This document shows positions 10,772-19,248 of a stretch of DNA of 64,000 bases, one piece after another. The DNA lies in assembly GCA_030386875.1 (NCBI GenBank), contig CM059573.1, forward strand, positions 28,065,891 through 28,129,890, in the 5' to 3' direction. Under the pieces are notes generated by a model. That model saw nothing but the letters and a program-made list of their open reading frames with translations. It made no database searches and was not told the origin of the DNA. How positions within the stretch are numbered: position 1 is the stretch's first letter; each line of letters starts with the position of its first letter. The DNA is from Morinoia aosen (Eukaryota > Arthropoda > Malacostraca > Amphipoda > Talitridae). The translations under genes were made by a program, and so were the position numbers.

Positions 10772-11002
10772 AAATTAATAAATATACAAAATACCGACAA
10801 TGAATGCTTTAAATGGTGTATCGCGAGATATTTCTGTCTAGATGAAAAAAACGGCCATCGAATTTCTAAAAGACTAAAAGCTGAAGCCGGGAAACTCAAT
10901 TTTTCTGATATAAGGTTCCCCGTAGAACTAAAAAGTATAACCAAATTCGAAAAAAATAATAACATTTCCGTTAACGTTTATAGTTTTAATTAAAATAATG
11001 AA
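10772..11002 (+). pseudogene. PolB linker segment between two in-frame stops
   Basis: The polymerase frame stays open from 10772 to 10990 but is bounded by TAA at 10769-10771 and TAA at 10991-10993. It encodes the conserved pre-exonuclease region of Polinton PolB, including CFKWCIARYF and FPVELKSITKFEKNNNISV. This shows that the upstream zinc-finger region and the core belonged to one gene. Confidence 0.7.
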
Positions 11003-13681
11003 TTGTGTCCACTTAGAATATCAACATCAAAGAATAAAGATGTGGTATCATTACTATTCATTAGAGATACAAACACGACTCACTATGTTCTCATGAAATC
11101 ATTGAGTCCTTTTTGTAAAACCAGTAACCATTACACAAAACATGTATGTCCGTATTGTTTATCAGTTTTTAGAAGATCAGATATTCTAGATAAACATAAA
11201 GACGATTGCTCAGTTCACACTCCAACAAAGTATGTGCTTGAAGGAGGTAAATTGAAATTTAAACATTACCAAAAAACAATTAGACATCCCTTCGCAATTT
11301 ATGCTGACTTCGAATCAACATTGACAAAAATAGATACGTGTCAACCAAATCAAAACTCAAGTTACACCATGAACATTCAGAAGCACAATCCTAATTCATT
11401 CTGTTGCTATACAAAATGTGAAGCAGATGAATATTCCCGTTTAGAAACACATAATGGTGAAGATGCTTCCCAAAAGTTTGTAGAATATTTAGAAAAAGAG
11501 GCCAAGAGAATTTATAGTCTGTTGAAAATGAATAAGAAAATGTATTTACCATCAGATAAATTCGAAAAATATAAAGAAGCCACAAGATGTTATGTATGTG
11601 GCGGAGAATTTACGGAAGATAATTATAAAGTTAGAGACCACAATCATTTGACAGGTCATTATAGAGGTCCAGCTCATTTAAAATGTAATTTAAAAATTAG
11701 GAATCCTAATTTTATACCTGTGTTTCTGCACAATCTGTCTAATTACGATGCTCATTTGTTCGTGAAAGACTTGGGAAATATATCCGGAAAGCTGAACGTT
11801 ATTCCACAAACAGATGAAGAATATATTAGTTTTACACAAACCATAAAAGTAGATTCCTATGTATGTAAATATACAGGAAAAATTAAAGATATCACCAGAG
11901 ACTTACGGTTCTTAGACAGCTACAGGTTTTTACCTTCATCTCTAGATAAACTTTCGAAGAATTTATCTGAGCACAAAGAATTGTCGAAGTTCTTTTCCAA
12001 TGAACAACAATTAGAGTTGATCAACAAAAAAGGTATTTATCCGTATGAATATGTAAATAGTTATGAAAAAATGAACGTTAATAGTTTACCAGCTAAAAGT
12101 GAATTCTACAGTAGATTAAATAATAAAAATATTTCAGAAGATGAATATCAGCATGCACTCAAAGTGTGGAGAGCTTTTAATTGTACAACATTCAAAGATT
12201 ACCATAATTTATATCTAAAAGTCGATACATTATTACTAGCCGAAGTATTTGAACAATTTAGACTAACATGCATGAAAACTTATTCTCTAGATCCAGCACA
12301 TTATTTTACAGCTCCAGGATTGTCTTTCGATGCTCTACTGAAACATACAAAAATAGAATTGGACTTGTTTGAAGATCCTGATATGCTACTATTCATCGAA
12401 AAAGGAATAAGAGGTGGGATTTCTACAATATCAACACGATATGCAAAAGCGAACAATCCATATATTCCAGAAACATTCGATAAAGGAAAACCAAATAGTT
12501 TTATCACATATATTGATGCAAATAATCTTTACGGCTGGGCTATGTGTCGATCATTACCTACTGGTAACTTTAAATGGAAAGATCCAAAGTCAAAACTCAA
12601 AGCAGATAAAGGTTATATATTAGAAGTGGATTTAAGTTATCCAAAAGACATACATGCTCCACATAATGATTTACCATTAGCTCCAGAAAATATTAAAGTA
12701 AACGATGTAAATAAATTAGTTCCACATCTTGGAAAACGAGAAAAATATGTTGTACATCTTAAATCTCTAACACAATATCTAGATCTAGGATTGAAGTTAG
12801 AGAAAATTCATAGAATATTAGAGTTTGATGAAAGTCCATGGATGAAATCATTTATTGATATCAACACAAAAATGCGTCAGCAAGCTAAATCTGAATTTAA
12901 AAAAGACTTCTACAAGCTGATGAACAATTCAGTATTTGGTAAAACAATGAAAAATATTAGAAATAGAGTAGATGTGTGTTTAGTAAAGTCAGAGAAAGAA
13001 TTAATGAAATTAGCAAACAAACCAAACTTTACCAGTTTTAAAATATTCTCAGAAAATTTGATAGCATGTCATATGCAAAAACAAAGACTGAAATTTGATA
13101 AACCAATCTACGTAGGGTTTTCTGTATTAGATATAAGTAAAACATTAATGTATGATTTCCATTATAATCATATTAAAAAGAAATATGGTAATAAGGCAAA
13201 GTTGTTGTTTACAGACACAGATTCATTATGTTATGATATCGAAACAAAAGATTTGTACAAAGATATGGAAAGAAATAAAGACTTGTATGATACATCAAAC
13301 TATTCTAAAGAACACTTCCTATATTCAACTAAAAATATGAAAGTGATTGGGAAAATGAAAGACGAAACGTGTGGAATACCAATTGAAGAATTCGTCGGTC
13401 TCAGAGCAAAACTATATTGTTATAAGACGAAAAATTCCGTGAGTAAGAAAACAAAAGGTGTAAGTAAGAACATAACTGAGCACAATATCACAATGGATGA
13501 ATATAAAAGAGCATTGAATAATGAAACAATATACAAAACGATGTATAATATCCAAAGTGTTAACCACGAATTATATACTAAAGAAATAAATAAGGTTGCA
13601 TTAAATGGTAATGATGACAAGCGACATATATTACCAGATGGTATCAACACACTAGCATTAAATCACTATAAAATATATTAA
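11003..13681 (+). CDS. polB: Protein-primed family B DNA polymerase core (PolB)
   Basis: The 892-codon open core replicates the element's linear DNA by protein priming. Visible motifs in order: a Cys/His cluster (residues ~49-69), exonuclease I YADFEST (~100-106), an inserted HNH-like block with CYVC..DHNHLTGHYRG..C (~193-232), exonuclease II SNYDAHLF (~246), exonuclease III YLKVDTLLLAEVF (~403), polymerase A YIDANNLYGWAM (~502), polymerase B KLMNNSVFGKTM (~638) and polymerase C FTDTDSLCYD (~736). All catalytic aspartates are present. The codon at 11003 is TTG and merely follows an in-frame stop at 10991-10993. The true start is probably 9727, so this is the intact C-terminal part of a broken gene. 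It is the first gene of the element and precedes the PLA2-like gene by 18 bp. Confidence 0.93.
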   Translation: MCPLRISTSKNKDVVSLLFIRDTNTTHYVLMKSLSPFCKTSNHYTKHVCPYCLSVFRRSDILDKHKDDCSVHTPTKYVLEGGKLKFKHYQKTIRHPFAIYADFESTLTKIDTCQPNQNSSYTMNIQKHNPNSFCCYTKCEADEYSRLETHNGEDASQKFVEYLEKEAKRIYSLLKMNKKMYLPSDKFEKYKEATRCYVCGGEFTEDNYKVRDHNHLTGHYRGPAHLKCNLKIRNPNFIPVFLHNLSNYDAHLFVKDLGNISGKLNVIPQTDEEYISFTQTIKVDSYVCKYTGKIKDITRDLRFLDSYRFLPSSLDKLSKNLSEHKELSKFFSNEQQLELINKKGIYPYEYVNSYEKMNVNSLPAKSEFYSRLNNKNISEDEYQHALKVWRAFNCTTFKDYHNLYLKVDTLLLAEVFEQFRLTCMKTYSLDPAHYFTAPGLSFDALLKHTKIELDLFEDPDMLLFIEKGIRGGISTISTRYAKANNPYIPETFDKGKPNSFITYIDANNLYGWAMCRSLPTGNFKWKDPKSKLKADKGYILEVDLSYPKDIHAPHNDLPLAPENIKVNDVNKLVPHLGKREKYVVHLKSLTQYLDLGLKLEKIHRILEFDESPWMKSFIDINTKMRQQAKSEFKKDFYKLMNNSVFGKTMKNIRNRVDVCLVKSEKELMKLANKPNFTSFKIFSENLIACHMQKQRLKFDKPIYVGFSVLDISKTLMYDFHYNHIKKKYGNKAKLLFTDTDSLCYDIETKDLYKDMERNKDLYDTSNYSKEHFLYSTKNMKVIGKMKDETCGIPIEEFVGLRAKLYCYKTKNSVSKKTKGVSKNITEHNITMDEYKRALNNETIYKTMYNIQSVNHELYTKEINKVALNGNDDKRHILPDGINTLALNHYKIY

Positions 13682-13691
13682 TTATATAAAG

Positions 13692-13702
13692 TATAAAAAA
13701 TG
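13692..13702 (+). promoter_or_regulatory. Start-abutting box of the PLA2-like gene
   Basis: TATAAAAAATG merges with the ATG at 13700, only 18 bp after the polymerase stop. Confidence 0.6.
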
Positions 13703-14230
13703 ATTATCTACAACAATAATGATTTCTATAACCAAGATTTATTATCTGTTGAAAATGAACAGTATTTGAGTGATTTAAAATCAATAGTTAATGAAGAAAA
13801 AACTGGGAAGGGTATTGTAAATATATTGCTTAGAAAACTTCCATTACCTGAAATGCATTTGAAATTACCATCTAATATTCAATCTGAACAAGTCCCGAAC
13901 GGTTCATTCAACAATAAACATACCTACTCATTTTGCGGTCCAGGAACTAAGGTGCAGAAGCGAATTCAAGAAGGTTATCGAGGAGTTAACTCACTCGATC
14001 AGGCTTGTAAGAATCATGACATATTTTATTCAAAACATCCGACAACGAAAGACAGAAATTATGCTGATGATATTCTAGCAAAAAGAACCGCTAAAATTGC
14101 AACTATTCCAAATGAATCAGAATACGTTCGACAAGATGCTAAATTAGTTAACGCAATTATGGCAGGTAAGAGTTGGGCAGGAATGGGCCTCTCGTCGACA
14201 AAAAACTATCAAACACGCTCACTGATGTGA
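13700..14230 (+). CDS. Phospholipase A2-like virion protein
   Basis: This 176-residue protein has a parvovirus/sPLA2-like core: a calcium-loop-like FCGPGTKVQ (~residues 77-85), then SLDQACKNHDIFYSKHP with the catalytic His-Asp pair and Tyr (~98-115), and a downstream ADDIL containing the second acidic residue (~123). PLA2 domains in small DNA viruses help virions breach endosomal membranes, and related proteins occur in Polintons/adintoviruses. The N-terminal ~70 residues are of unknown role. The 3' end (GMGL..) overlaps the integrase frame by 58 bp, so the two may be overlapping genes or one gene split by an indel. The start is fixed by the box TATAAAAAATG. Confidence 0.82.
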   Translation: MIIYNNNDFYNQDLLSVENEQYLSDLKSIVNEEKTGKGIVNILLRKLPLPEMHLKLPSNIQSEQVPNGSFNNKHTYSFCGPGTKVQKRIQEGYRGVNSLDQACKNHDIFYSKHPTTKDRNYADDILAKRTAKIATIPNESEYVRQDAKLVNAIMAGKSWAGMGLSSTKNYQTRSLM

Positions 14231-15252
14231 GCGATAAAATCTTGAATGACTTATATTATAATCCAAAGACTGGTTATACTGGAATGAATCAACTTGTTAA
14301 AAAATCCGGCTTATCTTCAACTCTCGTACAAAATTGGTTAGAAACTCAAAAAACTCACACTCTACATAAACCAATAAAACATAATTTCAAAACGAGAAGG
14401 GTGAAGGTATCAAAAATTGATGATCAATGGCAAGCTGATTTGGTTGACACGCAAAACTATAAAGATCAAGGAAAAAACTACATATTAACAGTAATTGACA
14501 TTTTCAGTAAATATGCATGGGCGATTCCAATAAGTAAGAAGACAGGTGAAGAAATCAAAACTTCTTTTCAAAAACTATTTAAAATACGAATTCCTTCTAA
14601 AGTTCAAACAGATACAGGATTAGAGTTTACAAATAAATCCACTCAAGAACTATTCAAGAAACATAAAATTCAGTGGTTTAGTTCAGAAAATGAAACCAAA
14701 GCTCAAGTTGTGGAACGCTTCAACAGGACGTTAAAAACTAAAATGTGGAAATATTTTACACACATGAAAACTAAAAAATGGGCGAATGTTTTACAAGATT
14801 TAATGCAAAATTACAATAATAGCTATCATAGAACAATAAAAATGACACCTAACCAAGCATCATTGGAAAAGAACAGTAAAAAGGTTTATGATAACTTATT
14901 CCCTCCAACCGAACCAACTTTCACATCACCGAAACTTAAAATTGGGGATAGAGTAAGAATAAGCAAGAAACGGAAAGACTTTCGGAAGGGTTATTTGCCA
15001 AATTTCACTAATGAGTTATTCATTGTATCCGAAATACTGTCTACTGAACCAATTACTTATAGATTAAAAGATATGGATGGCGAAAAAATAAAAGGAAGTT
15101 TTTATGAACAAGAACTATCAAAATATACTAGTGATGTTTATGCAATTGAGAAAATTCTCAAGAAGAGTAAAGGAAAACTTTTGGTCAAGTGGAAAGGTTA
15201 TGATGAACCTTCATGGATCTCAGCAACTGAACTTAATGTCAGTTCAGAGTGA
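14173..15252 (+). CDS. int: Retroviral-type (RVE) integrase with C-terminal chromodomain
   Basis: The 359-codon frame encodes the enzyme expected to insert the element and make the 6-bp duplication. The N-terminus (NDLYYNPKTGYTGMNQL) matches the Polinton-type helical head. The DDE core is visible as QADLVDTQNY (~residue 88), QTDTGLEFTN (~146) and AQVVERFNRTLKTKMW (~178-192), giving D, D and E. An SH3-like DNA-binding segment (KIGDRVRISKKRKDF) follows. A chromodomain lies at ~323-352 (YAIEKILKKSKGKLLVKWKGYDEPSWI), likely guiding insertion to histone-marked chromatin. It has no start box, and its first ATG lies inside the PLA2 frame. The true start could be further upstream by fusion or downstream by internal initiation. 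Confidence 0.93.
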   Translation: MGRNGPLVDKKLSNTLTDVSDKILNDLYYNPKTGYTGMNQLVKKSGLSSTLVQNWLETQKTHTLHKPIKHNFKTRRVKVSKIDDQWQADLVDTQNYKDQGKNYILTVIDIFSKYAWAIPISKKTGEEIKTSFQKLFKIRIPSKVQTDTGLEFTNKSTQELFKKHKIQWFSSENETKAQVVERFNRTLKTKMWKYFTHMKTKKWANVLQDLMQNYNNSYHRTIKMTPNQASLEKNSKKVYDNLFPPTEPTFTSPKLKIGDRVRISKKRKDFRKGYLPNFTNELFIVSEILSTEPITYRLKDMDGEKIKGSFYEQELSKYTSDVYAIEKILKKSKGKLLVKWKGYDEPSWISATELNVSSE

Positions 15253-15287
15253 ACTTATATTAAGTTAAAGTCTTTTTGAATTTTTCT

Positions 15288-15299
15288 CTTTAAAAAATG
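15288..15299 (+). promoter_or_regulatory. Start-abutting box, gene of unknown function
   Basis: CTTTAAAAAATG ends with the ATG at 15297 and is preceded by a T-rich tract. Confidence 0.65.
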
Positions 15300-16244
15300 G
15301 CGTTGATTGATATCAAAACTAAATCAGATTTACTAAACTTAGCAAAGAGTTTGAAAAAGCAATTCACAAATGATAGAATAATCGAACAAGATTTATACCA
15401 TGATGTTAAAAAAGTTTACAAACCATTGATTGAACCTTTATCTAAAATTGTTGACGAAACTAAACAAACTAGGTTGGCAATAAAATATATACCTCATGAA
15501 AAACTTGAATCTATCCAAGGAAAACCTGTTGAGAAACTAGCTTTGCCATCTTCTGAATCCAACACTGTAGTTGGGCCTATCGCATTGGATTTCTTGCGTT
15601 TTGCATGGAAACATGGAAATGAGCATGACAAAGCTTATGGCATTCGTTGGGATGGAAGTAAAGTTATGCTAGGAAATAAAAAGGTAGATATTTTGGGTAA
15701 TGATTTGAAAGTTGGAGATAGAATATACGAAGGCACAACTGGATTATGGGAATTATTAACAAAGCAAAATCCTATTGACTTTAGGGACGAAGATAAAAAT
15801 AATTATTATGATATGTTGTATTCAACTGATGCATATTTGAAGGAAGACGGTACCATAAAAGCAAATAGGGGTGAGAAATATTCTAAATTTATCAAACCCT
15901 TCTATCGAATAGTTCAACGAAAGAAAGCTCAAGATGCAGTTGAAACAATTAGATCAGCAAGTCCATCAAGTCGTGAATCAAGTCGTGAATCAAGCCCTGA
16001 ACCAAGTCCTTTCAGCTCAAGAGTAGTAGAATCCTCAATTTTTAGTCGACACAAAATTCCTTCAACAAGTCAGAGACCAATTTTCGACCCGTCACTAAGG
16101 TCTACTTTTAGACCAACTCCTACTCCTATACCTTCTCCTACATCTTCTCCTATACCTCCTCGTCATCCTCACAGAGAGGATTCAGACGTTTCAGGATCAG
16201 GTATTATTGTATTACCATCTAACATCAATGATCTTGTAAAATGA
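15297..16244 (+). CDS. Conserved Polinton protein of unknown function (DUF8207-like)
   Basis: This 315-residue protein has an N-terminal helical region, then a conserved block DKAYGIRWDGSKVMLGN..GDRIYEGTTGLWELLTKQNP (residues ~103-162), then NYYDMLYSTDAYL, and a Ser/Pro-rich low-complexity tail from ~215. The central block resembles a domain common in invertebrate Polintons that I associate with DUF8207; I cannot search to confirm this. The TGA at 16242-16244 is followed in the same frame by 53 open codons (to TAA 16404-16406) encoding QLLFGSFTAGNTGVFNELQ, which looks like the family's C-terminal module. The annotated end is therefore probably a premature stop. Capsid association is plausible from position only. 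Confidence 0.75.
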   Translation: MALIDIKTKSDLLNLAKSLKKQFTNDRIIEQDLYHDVKKVYKPLIEPLSKIVDETKQTRLAIKYIPHEKLESIQGKPVEKLALPSSESNTVVGPIALDFLRFAWKHGNEHDKAYGIRWDGSKVMLGNKKVDILGNDLKVGDRIYEGTTGLWELLTKQNPIDFRDEDKNNYYDMLYSTDAYLKEDGTIKANRGEKYSKFIKPFYRIVQRKKAQDAVETIRSASPSSRESSRESSPEPSPFSSRVVESSIFSRHKIPSTSQRPIFDPSLRSTFRPTPTPIPSPTSSPIPPRHPHREDSDVSGSGIIVLPSNINDLVK

Positions 16245-16406
16245 CACCAGTTATTGTTCGGTTCGTTTACCGCTGGAAATACAGGAGTTTTTAATGAACT
16301 GCAAATACTTACGCATGAACTTTTAAAGCAAGGTCTATTAAATACTGCTGAAGTAAAGGTGTTTGATGATTTATTGTTTAAAAAATGGAATCTCAAAGCA
16401 TTGTAA
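16245..16406 (+). pseudogene. Detached C-terminal module of the preceding gene
   Basis: The frame of the upstream protein stays open after the TGA, encodes LLFGSFTAGNTG and an amphipathic helix, and ends at TAA 16404-16406. That is 22 bp inside the next gene, whose start box lies within this module. The continuous frame and family-like sequence indicate an in-frame stop in this copy rather than a genuine separate gene. Confidence 0.6.
16377..16387 (+). promoter_or_regulatory. Start-abutting box of the minor capsid gene
   Basis: TTTAAAAAATG ends with the ATG at 16385 and is embedded in the 3' coding end of the preceding gene. Confidence 0.65.
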
Positions 16407-17083
16407 TTAGTGAAAGAAAAAGTGACATAAGTGTAAACTTTAGTCCAGCAATAGAATTGAACAAAAATAAATTTCACGAAATGGCACTGGTTGGGTTAGA
16501 CATGTATCATTCTATTCCTAACATTGATGAAAATAATAATAAATTTCATTATGAATTAAATGGTGTTGAAAATGTAATTACACTTCCAACAGGATGTTAT
16601 GAAATAGAAAGTATAAACGAATTCATTCAAAAAACATTGGCAGGCTTTATTGAAATCAAAGCAAATACTAATACTTTGAAATGCGTCATAGTTCTCCATT
16701 CATCTACGTTAAAAGTATTTTTCAATAAAGAAAAATCTTCAAATACAATGTTAGGATTTGGAGAAATTATCTTAGAAGGTGTTGGAGAACATGAAAGTAT
16801 AAATATAGTGAACATAATGTCTGTTAACACAATACTCGTTCATTGTAGCGCAATTAACGGCTCATACCTCAACGGTTCTTTGCATAATATTTTATGTTCC
16901 TTTTTCCCAAACGTCCCACCAGGATATAAAATTGTAGAAAATCCAAATAAACCAATTTATCTACCGATATATCAACCTTTACTCTATGATTTGAGAATTT
17001 GGCTTACTGATCAAAATGGACATGCTCTGAATACTAGAGGTGAAGAAGTAACTGTTCGATTACACCTAAGGTCTAGAAATTAA
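16385..17083 (+). CDS. Minor capsid (penton-like) protein
   Basis: This 232-residue open frame precedes the major capsid gene by 28 bp. It has the Polinton minor-capsid pattern: an N-terminal beta-rich segment, KFHYELNG..NVITLPTGCYEIESINEFIQKTL (residues ~58-85), a C-terminal VPPGYKIVENPNKPIYLPI, and a closing RIWLTDQNGHALNTRGEEVTVRLHL typical of single jelly-roll pentons. Its role is pentamers at capsid vertices. The size is close to the family norm and no lesion is seen. Confidence 0.85.
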   Translation: MESQSIVISERKSDISVNFSPAIELNKNKFHEMALVGLDMYHSIPNIDENNNKFHYELNGVENVITLPTGCYEIESINEFIQKTLAGFIEIKANTNTLKCVIVLHSSTLKVFFNKEKSSNTMLGFGEIILEGVGEHESINIVNIMSVNTILVHCSAINGSYLNGSLHNILCSFFPNVPPGYKIVENPNKPIYLPIYQPLLYDLRIWLTDQNGHALNTRGEEVTVRLHLRSRN

Positions 17084-17103
17084 GATAACTTGATAAAATT
17101 ATC

Positions 17104-17114
17104 TTTAAAAAATG
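17104..17114 (+). promoter_or_regulatory. Start-abutting box of the major capsid gene
   Basis: TTTAAAAAATG ends with the ATG at 17112; identical in core to the boxes of the neighbouring genes. Confidence 0.65.
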
Positions 17115-18379
17115 GATTCTTTAAGATGGAATGAAAACATTAAAGTTGATGAATCAATTGAAAAATTGAAACGCATAACTATGAACCACAAATAGGTACT
17201 GATCTGAATCGTGAACATAACGATATCAAGATCATTATCCAGAATCAAGATCAGTTTGTATTACCTAGTAAAAGTTTTATATATATAGAAGGAGCTTTGA
17301 ATAAAAAAGATGGAAGTGATTATAATTTTAAAGATGAAAAAATAACAATAATCAACAATGGGTTAATGCATTTGTTTGATAGAGTTTCTTACAGAATTGG
17401 AGATGAAGAAATTGAAGGTTATAGTTACCCTGGAATTACAACAACTCTAAAAGGATTAGTTAGCTATCCCCGAAATGTTAAAGAAAACATGATATTTTTC
17501 TGGAGCGTCGATACTAAGAAGAATGAAAAATCAAACGAAGGATTTAGCGATCGAAATGACTACTTAAGTTCAGCTAATGGGAAATTCAGCGCTGCTATCC
17601 CACTTGAACATTTGTTTGGATTTTGTGAAAATTATAAGAAGGTAATTTATGGAGTGAAACATGCTCTGACTTTAAGAAGAGGTGATAATTCTAATGCTAT
17701 ATTCAAATCAGATGAGAAAGATGCAAACCAGCAAGATAAAGTAGTTGATGGTAAAATTTCTATTACAAAATTAATTTGGAAAATGCCAGCTTACAAACTG
17801 TCTGATGAGTGTAAAATAAAGCTATATCGTCAAATTAAGGATAAAATAACATTACCTATTCCTTATTTGAATAGACAATTGGAACAAACCATTGTAAACT
17901 CTCAACAGAAATTCTTAGATTGGACTTTAACTCCAAATTCAGGAACTCAAAGACCTCGATATATAATTTTAGCGTTCTAAACTAAGAAAGCTAATTCACA
18001 AGCTGTAAACAATGCAATTTTCGATCATTGTAACTTGACGAATGCATATGTTCAGCTGAATAATGAACGATACCCTGATCACAATTTACAGATTGATTTC
18101 GATTCTAACAATTATGCTACAGCTTATAAGATGTTAATAGATTATGTACCTAGTGAAAATTGTGCTATCGAATACAGACACTTTAAATATTTGTATCCCA
18201 TCTATGTGTTTGATATCAGCAGACAAAATCAACGTATCAAGGAAACTACAATTGATATTAAAATTAAAGCAGAATTTAAAACCAATATTCCTGATGATAC
18301 ACATGCATATGCACTGATTCTATCTGACAGAGTGATTCGATTGCAATCTGACGGTGATAAAATGAGTTTAAACTACTAA
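17112..18379 (+). pseudogene. Major capsid protein (double jelly-roll), broken copy
   Basis: About 420 codons from the ATG at 17112 to the TAA at 18377-18379. The N-terminus (MDSLRWNENIKVDESIEKL) is in one frame. A frame change near 17165-17175 leads into the long open stretch with NDIKIIIQNQDQFVLPSKSF, LFDRVSYRIGDEEIEGYSYPG and KISITKLIWKMPAYKLSDE. An in-frame TAA at 17978-17980 precedes the second-half sequence DHCNLTNAYVQLNNERYP. These are hallmarks of Polinton/adintovirus hexon-like proteins that form the icosahedral shell. The gene is otherwise colinear, so only two lesions are apparent. Open sub-frames are 17297-17980 and 18035-18379. Confidence 0.88.
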
Positions 18380-18406
18380 AAATTAGAATATATTCACATA
18401 ATAATG

Positions 18407-18417
18407 TTTAAAAAATG
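18407..18417 (+). promoter_or_regulatory. Start-abutting box of the CxxC/core-type gene
   Basis: TTTAAAAAATG ends with the ATG at 18415. Confidence 0.65.
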
Positions 18418-18803
18418 TATTGTGTAAAGTGTAAGAAGAAAACTGATACTGATAATCCTCAATATTTAATTACAAAGAACAATAAGATACTGGTCAAAGG
18501 TATGTGTATTATTTGTAAAAAGACAAAGACTTCTTTTGTTTCTAAAGATACTGCGACGAAAGGGGGTTTTACATTTACAATTCCAGCTTTATTAGCTGGC
18601 CTTGGGGCTGCTGGCTCTTTGGCTGGAGGTGCTGCTGCAATAGCATCCGCAGTTAATAAGAAAAAAGCTGACGATAAACTCTTGTCAGAAACTAAAAGGC
18701 AAAATGAAGCAATGGAAAGTAAAAAAGGTTCAGGTATACGGATAACTCCGAGAAAAAAAAACCTTGTGGAATGGGTCTCTACTTGAAACCACCAAAGAAG
18801 TAA
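18415..18803 (+). pseudogene. Zinc-ribbon/hydrophobic core-type (PX-like) protein, C-terminus frameshifted
   Basis: This small protein has an N-terminal zinc-ribbon-like head (Cys3, Cys6, Cys31, Cys34; DUF5679-like), then a Gly/Ala-rich hydrophobic segment FTIPALLAGLGAAGSLAGG (~residues 55-75), then a basic segment. The frame open from 18415 ends at 18786. A second frame, entered at the A8 run around 18752-18760, encodes MGLYLKPPKK and stops at 18801-18803. That Gly-Leu-Tyr-Leu-Lys-Pro-Pro ending is what I expect for this Polinton family, so the A run appears to carry an indel. By analogy with adenovirus core peptides it may bind DNA or membrane inside the virion; this is inference. Confidence 0.72.
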
Positions 18804-19210
18804 TACCTAACCAACCATTATCTAAACATGATTTGGAATACTACATAAATATATTGAAAATTCCGAATTTTCGAGGTATTTACATGAGAGATACTTTACC
18901 TAAACACCCTCTAGAAACGGAATGCGGAATCCTAAACTTAGACACTGAAAAAGGATTAGGAACGCATTGGACTTGTTGGTATAAGAAAGATAACATATGT
19001 TATTACTTTGACAGTTATGGTTTGATTTATCCAATTGAATTTAAAGACTACTCAACAGATTGTGTTGATATAATTTTCCCTACTTACAAAATCCAGAAAA
19101 TAGGTGATGTAATTCGTATACATTTATGTCTAGAAATGCTGAAGCGTTTAGAAAATGAAAGCTTTCATGCAATTCTTTTAGATCTGTATAAAACCCCAAC
19201 TAGTTTTTAG
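18764..19210 (+). pseudogene. Adenain-like cysteine protease, probably inactive
   Basis: The protein resembles the adenovirus/Polinton maturation protease: KIPNFRGIYMRDTLP (~residues 29-45), catalytic His in GTHWTCWYKK (~68), catalytic Asp in YYFDSYGL (~83), and the final helix IHLCLEMLKRL. At the position where the family has its nucleophilic Cys, followed by Gly, this copy has Arg at codon 19115-19117 and then Ile. Activity is therefore not expected. No ATG occurs upstream of the conserved N-terminus; the nominal first codon is TTG, so the start codon may also be lost. The 5' end overlaps the CxxC gene. Role in the family: cleaving capsid precursors. Confidence 0.82.
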
Positions 19211-19237
19211 AAAATAAACTACAGATAACTTTTTTTC

Positions 19238-19248
19238 TTTAAAAAATG
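19238..19248 (+). promoter_or_regulatory. Start-abutting box of the 440-residue coiled-coil gene
   Basis: TTTAAAAAATG ends with the ATG at 19246, after a run of T. Confidence 0.65.
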
